The notes beneath the pieces are model-generated. The model did no database searches, was not told where the DNA came from, and was given only the letters and a program-made list of their open reading frames with translations. A stretch of 64,000 nucleotides of DNA from an uncultured delta proteobacterium (GTDB lineage Bacteria > Desulfobacterota > Desulfobulbia > Desulfobulbales > Desulfocapsaceae), in NCBI GenBank assembly GCA_903875445.1, contig CAIQWD010000085.1, positions 22,968-86,967 of the forward strand, written 5' to 3'. Each line of letters opens with the position of its first letter. Positions within the stretch are counted from its first letter, which is position 1. Position numbers and translations under genes: made by a program. Positions 51,556 through 62,315 of the stretch are shown in pieces.

Positions 51556-53142
51556 TCAGATGTTTTCGCGGGTCTTGTTAAAGGTGATCCCCGGCCACTT
51601 CTCCATGAAATATCTGAGCATCCACTCACTTTGCGCCAGATAGGTGAGAAAACCTTCCGTATCACGGGCCAGGGCACCCTGGTTTTTCCGCTCGAATTCT
51701 TCGAAGGCCTTCTTGTCATCACAATGTACCCAGCGTGCCGCCTGATAATCCACCGGTTCGTAGATTGCCTTGACGCTGTACTCGTTCTTTAACCTGGCCA
51801 TGGTCACTTCAAACTGCAGCACACCGACCGCCCCCATGATGTAGTCCGAGCCGATAAGAGGGCGAAAGACCTGGATGGCGCCCTCCTCCGCTAGTTGCAT
51901 GAGGCCCTTCTGTAGAGCTTTCATCTTTAACGGATCTCTGAGCAGCACCCGGCGGAAATGTTCCGGGGCAAAATTGGGAATACCGGTAAATTTCAACGGT
52001 TCTTTGGGCGAAAAGGTATCGCCGATTTTGATGGTTCCATGGTTATGCAGACCGATAATATCCCCGGGCCAGGCCTCTTCCACATTGGAGCGCTCCTGGG
52101 CCATGAAGATTGTGGCATTGGCGAGAGTAATATCCTTGCCCAGGCGATGATGCCTGACCTTCATCCCCTTGGTGAACCTACCGGAACAGATGCGGAAAAA
52201 GGCTATACGGTCCCGGTGTGCCGGGTTCATATTGGCCTGAATTTTAAAAACGAAGCCGGAAAAATCCTCCTCCTCCGGATGGACCTGGCGGCTGACCGCC
52301 TGGCGTGGACCTGGCGGTGGAGCCATTTCGACAAAACAATCGAGCATCTCGCGGATGCCGAAATTATTAATGGCGCTGCCGAAAAACACCGGAGTTTGGC
52401 CGGCTTGCAGATACTGGTCGTATTCGAAGGGATTGGCCGCGCCGGCGAGGAGTTCGAGGTCTTGCCGCAGATCATCGGCCTGGCGGCCCAGCAATTCGTC
52501 AACCTTCGGGTCGCTGAGGTCTTCGATGAGAATGCTCTGAATGTCGCGGGTGTTTTGGCTGGGGGTGAAGAGATGGAGGGCCTTGTGGTAAATGCTGTAA
52601 ACCCCCTTGAAGGTCTTGCCCATGCCGATGGGCCAGGACAGAGGCGTGCATTCGATCTGCAGCTTTTCCTCGATCTCAGCCATAAGATCAAGCGGCGATC
52701 GGCCTTCGCGATCGAGTTTGTTGATGAAGGTCATGATCGGGGTGTTGCGCATCCGGCACACCTCCATCAACTTTTCGGTCTGGGCTTCAACGCCCTTGGC
52801 GCTGTCGATGACCATCACCGCCGAGTCGACGGCGGTCAGAACCCGGTAGGTGTCCTCCGAGAAATCCTGGTGCCCCGGCGTATCGAGAAGATTAATTTCA
52901 TAATCCCGATAGGTGAACTTCATCACCGAGGTGGTTACGGAAATGCCGCGTTCCTGCTCAATGGCCATCCAATCGCTGGTAGCGTGTCGATCCACCTTCC
53001 TCGATTTGACCGCCCCGGCCAGATTGATGGCGCCGCCGAAGAGGAGCAGTTTTTCGGTAAGCGTCGTCTTTCCCGCATCGGGATGGCTGATAATGCCGAA
53101 GGTCCGTCTCCTGGCAATTTCCTGGTTCTGTTGTTTACTCAT
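51556..53142 (-). CDS. prfC: Peptide chain release factor 3
   Basis: This 528-residue translational GTPase recycles RF1/RF2 from the ribosome after termination. G1 is [15 protein letters not shown], then the switch [16 protein letters not shown], then NKLDREGR. Further EF-Tu-like domain 2 and RF3-specific C-terminal regions are conserved, such as [13 protein letters not shown]. Length is standard. It is convergent with the DUF134 gene and divergent from rmlB. Confidence 0.96.
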   Translation of the reverse strand: MSKQQNQEIARRRTFGIISHPDAGKTTLTEKLLLFGGAINLAGAVKSRKVDRHATSDWMAIEQERGISVTTSVMKFTYRDYEINLLDTPGHQDFSEDTYRVLTAVDSAVMVIDSAKGVEAQTEKLMEVCRMRNTPIMTFINKLDREGRSPLDLMAEIEEKLQIECTPLSWPIGMGKTFKGVYSIYHKALHLFTPSQNTRDIQSILIEDLSDPKVDELLGRQADDLRQDLELLAGAANPFEYDQYLQAGQTPVFFGSAINNFGIREMLDCFVEMAPPPGPRQAVSRQVHPEEEDFSGFVFKIQANMNPAHRDRIAFFRICSGRFTKGMKVRHHRLGKDITLANATIFMAQERSNVEEAWPGDIIGLHNHGTIKIGDTFSPKEPLKFTGIPNFAPEHFRRVLLRDPLKMKALQKGLMQLAEEGAIQVFRPLIGSDYIMGAVGVLQFEVTMARLKNEYSVKAIYEPVDYQAARWVHCDDKKAFEEFERKNQGALARDTEGFLTYLAQSEWMLRYFMEKWPGITFNKTRENI

Positions 53143-53254
53143 GGCTGATAAAAATATGACTTTGATTTATGGAATGAACTTATTATAAGAACAGGCAGAA
53201 AAAAAGTGAGTAGGATATGTTCTTTTTCCGATAATGCAAACATAAAAATGATCT

Positions 53255-54349
53255 ATGAAAAATAAACGGAAGGTCCTGGTGACCGGAGGCTGCGGTTTCA
53301 TCGGCGCCAATTTTGTCCGGCTGCTGCACAGCCGGTACGATGCTTGGCGGGTGGTCAACCTCGATAAACTGACCTATGCCGGGAACTTGAAAAACCTCGA
53401 AGGGATAGAGGAGGGGAATACCTATCGCTTCATCCGCGGCGATATCTGCGATAGCGAGCTGGTCGCCGGGCTTTTTGCCGAGGAACATTTCGATACCGTG
53501 GTGCATTTTGCCGCCGAATCGCATGTCGATCGGTCAATCACCGGGCCGGGGGCCTTTATCCGCACCAATATCGAAGGCACCTTCTCCCTCCTGGAGGCAG
53601 CGCGACAGGCCGGTTTCGCCGATAATGGCCAGGGGTCACAACCCTGCTTTCTCCATATCAGTACCGACGAGGTGTATGGCTCTCTCGGGCAGTCGGGATA
53701 CTTCACCGAAACGACGCCCTACGACCCGCGTTCTCCCTATTCCGCCTCGAAGGCCTCCTCCGATCACCTGGCGAGCGCCTATTTCCATACCTATGGACTG
53801 CCGGTGCGTATCACCAACTGTTCCAATAACTACGGCCCCTATCAGTTTCCGGAAAAACTGATCCCCTTGATCTTCAACAATGCCTTGCATAATAAGACAC
53901 TGCCGGTCTACGGCGATGGCCGGAATATTCGTGATTGGCTCTATGTGCAGGACCACTGCGAGGCGCTGGTCGAGGTGCTGGAGAAGGGTCGCAATGGGCA
54001 GTGTTACAATATCGGCGGCAACAATGAAAAGCAGAACCTTGAGGTGGTCACCCTTATTTGCGATCTTCTCGATAAAAAACTTGGCCTTGCCCCATCGGGG
54101 CAGCCGCGTCGGTCGCTCATCACCTTCGTGCCCGACCGATTGGGGCATGACCGCCGCTATGCCATTGACCCGACGAAAATCAGAGAGCAACTCGGCTGGC
54201 AACCGCGAGTGACCTTCGCCGAAGGCATGGAAAAGACCGTCGACTGGTACCTGGCCAATCGGCCTTGGGTCAGCGATATCGTCAATGGTTCGTATCAGAA
54301 ATACTATGCCGAGATGTATAATAACATATTGAATACACATATAAAATGA
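53255..54349 (+). CDS. rmlB: dTDP-glucose 4,6-dehydratase
   Basis: This 364-residue short-chain dehydrogenase makes dTDP-4-keto-6-deoxyglucose for L-rhamnose and related sugars. The NAD site is [15 protein letters not shown]. The catalytic YSASK tetrad, [12 protein letters not shown] and [17 protein letters not shown] are all present. Its last four bases overlap rmlC (ATGA), so the two are translated together. rmlA and rmlD are not in the window. Confidence 0.97.
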   Translation: MKNKRKVLVTGGCGFIGANFVRLLHSRYDAWRVVNLDKLTYAGNLKNLEGIEEGNTYRFIRGDICDSELVAGLFAEEHFDTVVHFAAESHVDRSITGPGAFIRTNIEGTFSLLEAARQAGFADNGQGSQPCFLHISTDEVYGSLGQSGYFTETTPYDPRSPYSASKASSDHLASAYFHTYGLPVRITNCSNNYGPYQFPEKLIPLIFNNALHNKTLPVYGDGRNIRDWLYVQDHCEALVEVLEKGRNGQCYNIGGNNEKQNLEVVTLICDLLDKKLGLAPSGQPRRSLITFVPDRLGHDRRYAIDPTKIREQLGWQPRVTFAEGMEKTVDWYLANRPWVSDIVNGSYQKYYAEMYNNILNTHIK

Positions 54350-54891
54350 AAGTTACAGCAACAACTATTCCGGACGTCTTGCTCATCGAACCGAAGGTGT
54401 TCGGTGATGACCGAGGTTTTTTCTTCGAAAGTTTCAACCAGCGACAGTGGCAGGAGCATACCGGACTCGATCGATTGTTTGTCCAGGATAACCATTCCCT
54501 TTCGGGCAAGGGGGTGCTGCGCGGCCTGCACTATCAGATCCGCCAAGCGCAAGGCAAGCTGGTGCGGGTGATCATGGGTGAGGTCTTTGATGTGGCCGTG
54601 GATCTGCGGCGCGCCTCCGCTACCTTCGGCCATTGGGTGGGGATGGTATTGTCCGCGGAAAATAAAAAACAGTTGTGGATTCCCGAAGGTTTCGGACACG
54701 GCTTTGTCGTCCTTTCGGAGGCTGCCGAGTTTCTCTATCGCACTACGGACTATTATGCACCGGAGTACGAACGCTGCATTATCTGGAATGACCCTGAACT
54801 TGCCATCGACTGGCCGCTTACCGAAGCGCCGATCCTTTCGCCCAAGGATGCCGCCGGGCGTGCTTTCCGAAGTGCCGAAGTGTATTCTTGA
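54346..54891 (+). CDS. rmlC: dTDP-4-dehydrorhamnose 3,5-epimerase
   Basis: This 181-residue cupin enzyme inverts C3 and C5 of dTDP-4-keto-6-deoxyglucose. [14 protein letters not shown], the catalytic histidine in [10 protein letters not shown], and [14 protein letters not shown] are typical. It is the standard family length. It supplies rhamnose for O-antigen or another surface glycan, fitting the LPS machinery in this genome. Confidence 0.97.
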   Translation: MKVTATTIPDVLLIEPKVFGDDRGFFFESFNQRQWQEHTGLDRLFVQDNHSLSGKGVLRGLHYQIRQAQGKLVRVIMGEVFDVAVDLRRASATFGHWVGMVLSAENKKQLWIPEGFGHGFVVLSEAAEFLYRTTDYYAPEYERCIIWNDPELAIDWPLTEAPILSPKDAAGRAFRSAEVYS

Positions 54892-54904
54892 CTACGCCTT
54901 CCCG

Positions 54905-56806
54905 TCACGTCTTCATTTCCTGTTGGATGGCCATGGCCAGGTGGGTGACGCTGAGCGGTTTCGGCAGGTAACGGGAAACCCCGAGGGCTCTGATCTTTTC
55001 CCGATCCGGGTGGTTATGGTACCCGGAGGTGACCACAGCCCTCTGGTTGGGAAGAAACCGGCGAATCTCCTTAAAGGTTTCATAGCCGTTCATCCCCGGC
55101 TCCATGAGCAGGTCGAGGAGCAAGAGATCGACCGGCACTTCTTTCAGAAAGCGGATCGCCTGTTCACCGTTTTCTACGGTGCAGGGCGTGTAGCCGAGGC
55201 GCTTGAGGAGCGACGAGGTAAGCAATCTCTGGTTCTCCTCATCATCTATTATCAGAACTTTTTCCCCCTTGCCCAAGAGAGAGTCGAGGTTGACCGTACC
55301 GTCGGTGGATTTGTGCCGTCCCCGGGTGGTCGGGAAATACAGTTCGAAAACCGTACCTTCCGCTCCGCTATGGAGATCAATATAGCCGGAATGGTCGCGC
55401 ATGGTATGCATGATGATCGTCAGACCAAGCCCGGTACCGCTTATACCCATCTGTTTTCTTGAATAAAACGGTTGGAAGATATGGGGAAGGTGCTGCTCTG
55501 CAATACCCTTGCCGCTATCGGCAACACCTAGCACGGCATATTGTCCCGGGGGGATGGCTTCATAACCTTGGAGGGTGTCCGGGAGCCTGCGATAGGCCGT
55601 ATAGATCTTGATGGTTCCGCCATGGTCGATGGCCTCTGCCGCATTACGCACCAGATTGAGCAGGGATTTCAAGACATGGATCGAAGAGACGCGCGTATCT
55701 TCAAGAAGGGGGTCCGGGGCAATTTCCAAATGGATCTCCGGAAAGGATCGGGTGTGCTGCAGATAATCCAGGGAGTCCTGGTATTCTCTCAGAATGTCGT
55801 TGAGGTTGCGGATTTTTTTCTTGCAGGTTGAGCCCCGGGCGACGGTGAGGAGATCGGCAACCACCTCTGCGGCCTTCTGTCCGGCCTGTTTGATGCGATC
55901 GATATCCTTGCGATAGGCAGCCCCTACAGGCATTTCCAGGAGGAGGAGTTCAGGGAAGGTGACTATGCTGCTCAGGATATTATTGAGGTCATGGGCGACG
56001 CTGCCGGCCATGAGGCCAATGGATTCCATGCGCATGGCGTAGGTGAGTTTTTCCTCCAGTTTGGCCCTTGTGAGTTCTTCTTGTTTGCGTTCCGTCAGAT
56101 CTCTGATGGCGGCGATCCAGAGAAGCTTGCCATCTTCACAGCTTTGTTTCAAGCGAATTTCTGCGGGGAAAATGTTGCCGTTGCTGCGGATTGCTTCAAC
56201 TTCGACGGCAGGTTGGAGGGCTTCGCCGGCGATCTGTCCGGCAGGCGACGAAATAGCCAGCCCCGGGATAAAGTCGTTCAGGGGTAGGGTGAGCACCTGC
56301 TGTTCCTCGACCCCGAACAAATCACAGAATTGCCTGTTGACTTCATAAATGCCGTTCTCGGAAAAAAATGCGATGCTTTCCCAGGTTGCCTCGGCGAGCC
56401 TCTGGTATTTATTGTTGCTTGTCACCAGCTGTTTCTTCAGCGACCGGGTCTCCAGCGCTCGGCCTAGGGTGTGGAGTATCTGCTCCGGTCGATGTGCTTT
56501 GGTAATATAATCGTAACACCCCAGGCGTACCGCCTCTATTGCCGAAGAGAGTGTAGCCTGGCCGGTGAGAATGATGATTGCGCAATCGGGCCTGTTTTCG
56601 GTAAGGTATTTGGCGATTTCAATGCCGTCAAGGTCTGGAAGGTAGAGATCGAGGAGTGTCGCCGCATACTCTTTGGCCATGATGCGGGAAAGCGCTTCGC
56701 GGCCCGAGGCAGCGGTATCTGCATCGTACCCGGCTGAGCAGAGTATCTGTTTGAGACTGTAACAAAAGAGATCTTCATCATCTACTACTAGAATTGCGTC
56801 CGACAT
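54905..56806 (-). CDS. Hybrid histidine kinase (REC-PAS-HisKA-HATPase-REC)
   Basis: This 633-residue soluble protein has no membrane segment. An N-terminal receiver (phospho-acceptor Asp53 in LLDLYLPDLDG) is followed by a PAS domain (about 130-245) and HisKA with GSVAHDLNNILSSIV. The HATPase has VRNAAEAI, DSGKGIAEQHLP and GTGLGLTII. A second receiver at the C-terminus reads LLLLDLLMEPG. The order suggests it takes a phosphate from another kinase and also phosphorylates its own C-terminal receiver or a partner. The input is unknown. Confidence 0.93.
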   Translation of the reverse strand: MSDAILVVDDEDLFCYSLKQILCSAGYDADTAASGREALSRIMAKEYAATLLDLYLPDLDGIEIAKYLTENRPDCAIIILTGQATLSSAIEAVRLGCYDYITKAHRPEQILHTLGRALETRSLKKQLVTSNNKYQRLAEATWESIAFFSENGIYEVNRQFCDLFGVEEQQVLTLPLNDFIPGLAISSPAGQIAGEALQPAVEVEAIRSNGNIFPAEIRLKQSCEDGKLLWIAAIRDLTERKQEELTRAKLEEKLTYAMRMESIGLMAGSVAHDLNNILSSIVTFPELLLLEMPVGAAYRKDIDRIKQAGQKAAEVVADLLTVARGSTCKKKIRNLNDILREYQDSLDYLQHTRSFPEIHLEIAPDPLLEDTRVSSIHVLKSLLNLVRNAAEAIDHGGTIKIYTAYRRLPDTLQGYEAIPPGQYAVLGVADSGKGIAEQHLPHIFQPFYSRKQMGISGTGLGLTIIMHTMRDHSGYIDLHSGAEGTVFELYFPTTRGRHKSTDGTVNLDSLLGKGEKVLIIDDEENQRLLTSSLLKRLGYTPCTVENGEQAIRFLKEVPVDLLLLDLLMEPGMNGYETFKEIRRFLPNQRAVVTSGYHNHPDREKIRALGVSRYLPKPLSVTHLAMAIQQEMKT

Positions 56807-57031
56807 GAGCGTAATAGTCCTCGCGAAATTGTGTAGTATTGTCCTGGCCGGGAAAAATAGATCTTGGAAGATTCATACAACTTTGGGTTCGAGTGGTACT
56901 TACAGCCGGACATTTTTACCACAGATCACTCGTCGCACCCGGAGAAGGTACGCTAGAGCAATTTTGCTTATAAGTCAAATAAATAGTGATATCAGTATCT
57001 CTGGGGAATAAGGTCCGACAAAATGGTAGAG

Positions 57032-59176
57032 CTAGGTGGTCTCTGTTTTGATTGCCGGCAGATACAAAATAAAACGTGTCTCACCATCTTCTCCGATGCT
57101 ATGGAGAATCCGTCCGTGCAGATCGGCGGTGAGTTTTTTTACTATTGCCAGTCCGAGGCCGGCGTGGCCCGCACCTTTGGTAGTGTACCCGACCCGGAAA
57201 AGCCGGTCGACAACGGCCGGGGCAATGCCCGGACCATTGTCGACCACCTCAATGACTATTTCGTCATGTTCGCTGTCTTCGGCCGGCAGGTAGCGACACT
57301 GCACGCGCACCCAGCCGTCGGTACCGACTGCGTCAAGGCTGTTGCCGAGCAGGTTGAGGAGAATTTGTTGCAGGGCCTGCCTGTGAGTAAGGATCATCGG
57401 CAAAGCTGTCTCATTTTCGGTTTTCAGACAGACATTTTTGCCGATTGGCATGGACTTGCGGAAGAGTTGCACGGTCGAGGTTATGATCGCTTGGATATCG
57501 ACCGGTTCTTTGCTGCCGGGGGCCGGGGATGTCGCCAAGTTGTTGAGTTGTCCGCTGATGGTGCCTATTCGTTCCAGCTCGTTGCCGATTATTTGCAAAT
57601 CAGCCTGGATATCGAGGGCGACATCCGGGCGACTCTGCAAGAGAGCGAGATAGTTGCCGACGATGGCGAGAGGGTTGACTATTTCATGGGCAAGCGTCCG
57701 AGCGGTTTCCTGCATGGTGGTGATTTGTTCCCTGGCCAGGGCTTCTGCATGTCGGCGTCTGATGCTCTCAAGGTGGAGCCGGCTACCGACATGCGCCACC
57801 AGGAGGAGGAGGCTCTCTTCATTGTCGTGCAGAGAGGCCAGGGTCTCTAGGTTGGCGGCAAAGACCAGGATGCCTCGCTCTGTCGAAGACATGGCAAAGG
57901 GGAGGGTAAGAAGAGATTTTTCCTCGAAGGCGTCAAGGAGAAAGACTTCAGGGCATCCGGTGGTGACCGGGGTAGGACGGGTGATGTTGGCAATCTTCCG
58001 GTTTTCGAGGATCCGGCGGAAAGGTGCGTTGAGTCCCTCAAGAGAGACCTTCAATCCCCGGAGTTCGCGGGCAAAATGGTTGCGGAAAGAACCTTTGGCT
58101 ACGAGTACGGAGTTTTCATGGTTGGGGAGCAGCAAGACGCTTTTTTCTATGTCGAAGAGAATGTGGAGACTTTCTTCCAGTACCTGCAGCACCCGATTGG
58201 TGGTTTGGGCTTTAATGAGGTTGTCAAGCATGCCGTGAACCTGTGCCAGAGCCGCCACTTTTTTCGTCAACCGGTTTTCATGTTTCTCGGCAGGATCAGT
58301 GCTTTCCGGTTGAGACAGGGGTTCTATAACGATTCCCATGGATTCGGCAACGGCAAAAACGTTTTCCTGCTGTTCGATTCTGATGACCGAGAGCATGTCC
58401 GGGGCAATCTGCAGCCGGCTTGCCGTCTGTTCGATCAGACTGCGCATATCGTGATGGTCGACTGCCAGCAGATTGGCGAGAGCAGTAATTCGGACCAGGG
58501 TCTGGTTGTCCGGAAGGTCGGATGGAGGAAGGTGGTGCAGGCCTATCGCCTGGGCTAAAGGTTCAGCAAGATTCCAATGCTGCGCAAGGAGTGCTCCGGC
58601 CTCGGCATGGGACATGCCGCAAAGCGTTCTTTCTTGCTGCAGCTGTTCCGCAACCGTCTCGCAGGTCGCAAGGATTTTTCCGTAAGGCTCGGGAAAACTC
58701 TGGTTGATGAGGCATTTGCCGATATCGTGCAGGAGGCCTGCCAGATAGAACTCCGCCGGGTGGGGGAGACCGCACAGTTCGGCAATTTCTTTTGCCAGCA
58801 AGGCAGTGAGGAGAGAATGGTACCAGAATTCTTTTATATTGAATCGTGATGAAGGGTGGGACGAACCCTGGAAAGTCTCGTGAACGGATACCGAGATAGC
58901 CAGATTTCGCACTGTGTCCCGCCCGAGATAAAGGACTGCCTGTTCGATCGAATGGAACTTCGATCGGCTTCCGATAAAGGCGGAGTTGGCAAGTTTCAGG
59001 ATTTTTGCTGTTACGGCAATATCTTGGCCGACGATTTCAGCAATTTTCTCAATCTCGACCTCGGGGTCGTTACATACCTCCAGCAAACGGACAAGTGCCT
59101 GGGGCAGACTCGGCAAGCATGCCCCAAATGACAGTTGGCTGGTGTTTGGTTCGCGTCTTTGCATGGTCACTTGCAT
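57032..59176 (-). CDS. HDOD-GAF sensor histidine kinase
   Basis: This is a 714-residue soluble protein. The N-terminal HDOD domain (about 20-215) contains KILKLANSAFIGS and LLHDIGKCLINQS. A GAF-like sensory region (about 300-460) follows. HisKA has ARTLAHEIVNPLAIVGNYL. The HATPase reads LLGNSLDAVG, DNGPGIAPA and GHAGLGLAIVKKL. It ends without a receiver, so its phosphate partner is encoded elsewhere; the hybrid kinase next door (with a receiver) is a candidate. A TTG one codon upstream of the ATG at 59176 is possible. Signal unknown. Confidence 0.9.
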   Translation of the reverse strand: MQVTMQRREPNTSQLSFGACLPSLPQALVRLLEVCNDPEVEIEKIAEIVGQDIAVTAKILKLANSAFIGSRSKFHSIEQAVLYLGRDTVRNLAISVSVHETFQGSSHPSSRFNIKEFWYHSLLTALLAKEIAELCGLPHPAEFYLAGLLHDIGKCLINQSFPEPYGKILATCETVAEQLQQERTLCGMSHAEAGALLAQHWNLAEPLAQAIGLHHLPPSDLPDNQTLVRITALANLLAVDHHDMRSLIEQTASRLQIAPDMLSVIRIEQQENVFAVAESMGIVIEPLSQPESTDPAEKHENRLTKKVAALAQVHGMLDNLIKAQTTNRVLQVLEESLHILFDIEKSVLLLPNHENSVLVAKGSFRNHFARELRGLKVSLEGLNAPFRRILENRKIANITRPTPVTTGCPEVFLLDAFEEKSLLTLPFAMSSTERGILVFAANLETLASLHDNEESLLLLVAHVGSRLHLESIRRRHAEALAREQITTMQETARTLAHEIVNPLAIVGNYLALLQSRPDVALDIQADLQIIGNELERIGTISGQLNNLATSPAPGSKEPVDIQAIITSTVQLFRKSMPIGKNVCLKTENETALPMILTHRQALQQILLNLLGNSLDAVGTDGWVRVQCRYLPAEDSEHDEIVIEVVDNGPGIAPAVVDRLFRVGYTTKGAGHAGLGLAIVKKLTADLHGRILHSIGEDGETRFILYLPAIKTETT

Positions 59177-59201
59177 CAAGGGTGGTCGAAAAATGCTAAC
59201 T

Positions 59202-59450
59202 TCAATCGAGGGATGGTCGGCTTGATCCCGTTCTTTTCAGGATCGAGCCATCGGAGAGTCTAAATACATCCGGGTCCTCGGTTTTAAAGACCTCTAGGCC
59301 ATCAACGGAATCGAGGTTGAGATTCTTAGAATGGTTGGTCTTGCCGCAATAGTGGGAAATAATATCCTGGCTGATGATAATTTTTCGTAATTCCTGTTTG
59401 TCGGTAACTACAGTAAAAGATCCTATCAACTCTTGCTTTCTTTTTTGCAT
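59202..59450 (-). CDS. Small unknown protein
   Basis: This is an 82-residue charged, soluble protein that I do not recognise. The frame is protein-like in composition and lies between two same-strand genes, 26 bp upstream of the HDOD kinase gene, which may depend on its transcript. There is no clear ribosome-binding site before the ATG, so the call is tentative. Confidence 0.5.
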   Translation of the reverse strand: MQKRKQELIGSFTVVTDKQELRKIIISQDIISHYCGKTNHSKNLNLDSVDGLEVFKTEDPDVFRLSDGSILKRTGSSRPSLD

Positions 59451-59493
59451 CGGTTTGTTACACGGGAATATGCGTATTTGTGCGAACTGGGCG

Positions 59494-60261
59494 TTATCTG
59501 GAGGGAGTGCGTTGTGCGAGAAGTATCTCGAGATTCTGTTTACCCTTTTCTTGGAGAAAATTCATAAAACTATGGGAACTGGTGCTGAGAATTTGCTTTT
59601 CCGGGAAGCCGATTCTTTCGACAAAGGCGATGCATTCAACAAAGCGTCCAACATTGCAAGCAATATGCGCATCACTGCCAAAGGTCAGCTCACCGCCGTG
59701 TCGGCCCACTGCCTCGGCCAAGGAAGTGCAGTTTTTTTCGCTGCCCGGCCTGGAGGTAGTAAACGAAGAGTTATTGATTTCCACCAGGACGTTATAGGCT
59801 TTGGCGGCTTTGGCTATTTCATCGACATCGATGGGGAAGATAGGGTTGCCGCCGTGCGCGAAGACATCGATTTTTCTGGAGGACATAGCCTTGATGACCG
59901 TGTCGGTGTGGATGGTTTTGGTCGATGGTTCGATAACCGGCTCATGAAGACTGGCGAGAACGATATCCAGATAGGGGTATAGGGAGTCATCGACATCAAG
60001 TTCGCCTTTGCCGTTTATGATGTTCGCCTCAATGCCTCTGAGGATTCCGACCCCGTCCATAATCCTGGGAATGACACGCATGTTCTTAAAAAACCAAATA
60101 TGCGGACTCCCCGGCATGGCCGGGCCATGCTCGGTTATGGCGAGGAGTTTGATGCCTTGCGTGGCGGCAGCGGCAACATTTTCGCCAAGTGAACTGTAGG
60201 CATGGCCGCTGGCTATTGTGTGGGTGTGGCTGTCGACCTCAATATGCATGGATGTGCTCAT
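59494..60261 (-). CDS. PHP-domain phosphatase/hydrolase, YcdX-like
   Basis: This protein of about 255 residues has the PHP metal-site strand VDSHTHTIASGHAYSSL, AITEHGPAMPGSPH, and GVGILRGIEANI. SLHEPV and AHGGNPIFPIDV follow, then VEINNSSFTTSRPGSEKNC and LTFGSDAHIA. These match the trinuclear-zinc PHP enzyme YcdX. It is expected to be a phosphoesterase; the substrate is unknown. The frame is open to 60342 with other possible ATG starts (60303, 60342); none has a good ribosome site, and 60261 is chosen because it starts near the YcdX N-terminus. Confidence 0.85.
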   Translation of the reverse strand: MSTSMHIEVDSHTHTIASGHAYSSLGENVAAAATQGIKLLAITEHGPAMPGSPHIWFFKNMRVIPRIMDGVGILRGIEANIINGKGELDVDDSLYPYLDIVLASLHEPVIEPSTKTIHTDTVIKAMSSRKIDVFAHGGNPIFPIDVDEIAKAAKAYNVLVEINNSSFTTSRPGSEKNCTSLAEAVGRHGGELTFGSDAHIACNVGRFVECIAFVERIGFPEKQILSTSSHSFMNFLQEKGKQNLEILLAQRTPSR

Positions 60262-60555
60262 GGCGGCAAGAATTTTTAGCGGGCTTTGCTGATTTCTCGT
60301 CATCTTACAGTTTGTGTCGGATTTGTCTAGAAGATCAGGCATATTTTTGTGGAGAAAAGCATCGGTCCCCCCGCGCTATTTGATTGGGGAGTGGCAACTT
60401 TGGTCGTTTCTCGGTATTATGTCCGCGGTACATTCGATCGCATCTTTTCCCGATGCGGAAGAACGAGGATTTGCAGCTTTTTATGGTGGCCACAGCTCTC
60501 TGGTATCTGCAGAGGCCTGGGCCTGCCTATCAACTTTTACTTTGAAGACAGGAAG

Positions 60556-61821
60556 ATGAAAAAGATACAGGTGACGAACCCGGTGGTGGAATTGGATGGC
60601 GATGAGATGACCCGAATCATCTGGCAATTCATTAAAGAGAAGCTGATTTTGCCCTACCTTGAGCTGGATATTCGCTATTTTGACCTGGGTATTGAGGCGC
60701 GGGACGCCACCGACGATCAGATCACCGTCGATGCCGCCAACGCCATCAAAGAGTTCGGCGTCGGCATCAAGTGCGCGACCATCACCCCCGATGAAGGCCG
60801 GGTTACGGAGTTCAAACTGAAAAAAATGTATAAATCGCCGAACGGCACTATCCGTAATATTCTGGGCGGGACCGTTTTTCGTGAGCCGATAGTTGTTAAC
60901 AATATTCCGCGGCTGGTGACTACCTGGAAAAAACCGATCTGTATTGGGCGGCATGCCTTCGGTGATCAGTATAAAGCCACCGATTTTGTTGTCCGGGGCC
61001 CGGGAAAATTAACCCTTACCTTCACCCCGGAGGATGGAGGCGAACCCCAGCACTTTGAGGTCTATGATTTTCAGGGCGGTGGGGTGGCCATGGCCATGTA
61101 CAACACCGATGCCTCGATCACCGGTTTTGCCCATTCCTGTTTTAACCAGGCAATTCATAAAAAATGGCCGTTGTATCTCTCCACCAAAAACACCATCCTG
61201 AAAAAATATGACGGTAGGTTCAAGGATATTTTTGCCGAGGTGTATCAGACCACCTACAAGCCGCAGATGGACGCACTGGGAATTGTGTATGAGCATCGGC
61301 TGATCGACGACATGGTCGCTTCGGCCCTGAAATGGGAAGGCGGCTTTGTCTGGGCCTGCAAAAACTATGATGGAGATGTCCAGTCCGATACCCTGGCGCA
61401 GGGCTTTGGCTCCCTCGGACTGATGACCTCAACCTTGGTGACACCGGATGGTAAAACCATGGAGGCCGAAGCGGCGCACGGCACCGTCACTCGCCATTAT
61501 CGGGACCATCAGCAGGGAAAGCCGACATCCACCAATCCCATCGCCTCAATTTTCGCCTGGACCAGAGGTCTGGCTTTCCGGGGCGAGTTGGATGGCAATC
61601 AACTGCTTATTGATTTCTGTGAGACGCTTGAGGCGGTATGTATTGAAACGGTCGAGAGCGGCCAAATGACCAAGGATCTGGCGCTCTGTATTCACGGCAA
61701 GGATATGACGCCATCCCATTACCTGACAACCGAAAAGTTTCTCGACGTTCTTGCCGAAAACCTGCGCTTAAAGCTTAGAGGACCATCAACCATAAACCAG
61801 CGCCCCACCGGAATAGCCTAA
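60556..61821 (+). CDS. icd: NADP-dependent isocitrate dehydrogenase (eukaryote-like homodimeric type)
   Basis: This 421-residue enzyme oxidises isocitrate to 2-oxoglutarate. The start [17 protein letters not shown], the substrate loop [26 protein letters not shown], and the C-terminal [16 protein letters not shown] (NADP site) show the class II/mitochondrial-like type rather than E. coli Icd. The ATG at 60556 is supported by AGGA just upstream and by the family start. Its 3' end overlaps the convergent DUF2231 gene by 36 bp. Confidence 0.96.
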   Translation: MKKIQVTNPVVELDGDEMTRIIWQFIKEKLILPYLELDIRYFDLGIEARDATDDQITVDAANAIKEFGVGIKCATITPDEGRVTEFKLKKMYKSPNGTIRNILGGTVFREPIVVNNIPRLVTTWKKPICIGRHAFGDQYKATDFVVRGPGKLTLTFTPEDGGEPQHFEVYDFQGGGVAMAMYNTDASITGFAHSCFNQAIHKKWPLYLSTKNTILKKYDGRFKDIFAEVYQTTYKPQMDALGIVYEHRLIDDMVASALKWEGGFVWACKNYDGDVQSDTLAQGFGSLGLMTSTLVTPDGKTMEAEAAHGTVTRHYRDHQQGKPTSTNPIASIFAWTRGLAFRGELDGNQLLIDFCETLEAVCIETVESGQMTKDLALCIHGKDMTPSHYLTTEKFLDVLAENLRLKLRGPSTINQRPTGIA

Positions 61822-62208
61822 TCCCCCGGCACAAGCGAGGCAGAGAAGATAAAAAAGCAGCATCTTCGTCTGGCTCGCTCCTTTTTTCTTCATTACAACC
61901 GAAACAGCCAAAAGAACGGTAAGTACAGTGGCAAGGATCATTTTGGCAATGATGTACTTATTCCATGCCCCTTGCTGTAAGTGCAGCCAATCGAGGATTC
62001 CGGCACCAATGACCGGACCTATGGCGAGGAGGGCAAGGACCGAACAATGGAAGGCCGTTTCGGTCAAAGCAGTCTTTTTCCATATGAGACCGAGAAGGGA
62101 AAAAACCACCATGCCGATGATCATGCCCATCGGCACATGGGTGAGCATGGGATGGAGAGGGTGGGTAAAGCCAACGCTTGCCAGAAATGAATAGAGGCTC
62201 TCAACCAT
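61786..62208 (-). CDS. DUF2231-type membrane protein
   Basis: This 140-residue protein has four hydrophobic helices. [13 protein letters not shown] near the N-terminus, with its histidines next to the first helix, is typical of the DUF2231 family of predicted membrane proteins (possible heme or electron-transfer partners, unproven). AAGGAG seven bases before the ATG. It lies 107 bp downstream of a cytochrome c gene on the same strand, so joint function in electron transport is possible. The 3' end overlaps icd. Confidence 0.75.
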   Translation of the reverse strand: MVESLYSFLASVGFTHPLHPMLTHVPMGMIIGMVVFSLLGLIWKKTALTETAFHCSVLALLAIGPVIGAGILDWLHLQQGAWNKYIIAKMILATVLTVLLAVSVVMKKKGASQTKMLLFYLLCLACAGGLGYSGGALVYG

Positions 62209-62315
62209 GGAATTCTCCTTTATAATGAGGATCAAGCCGATCCCGGGCGGATTCGGCGGGAAGGCTTTATCATGCTATGCAAGATAGTAGTAATCATTCC
62301 TGGTCGTAAAACAAA

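Noticed and set aside
51958..53148. 396-codon plus-strand open frame
   Set aside because: Antisense to prfC over its full length; open only because of codon bias in the GTPase gene.
54578..55462. 294-codon plus-strand frame across rmlC and the hybrid kinase
   Set aside because: It crosses two well-supported genes in the wrong frames; its composition is not protein-like.
57023..57850. 275-codon plus-strand frame
   Set aside because: Antisense to the HATPase/HisKA part of the HDOD kinase, which has all expected motifs.
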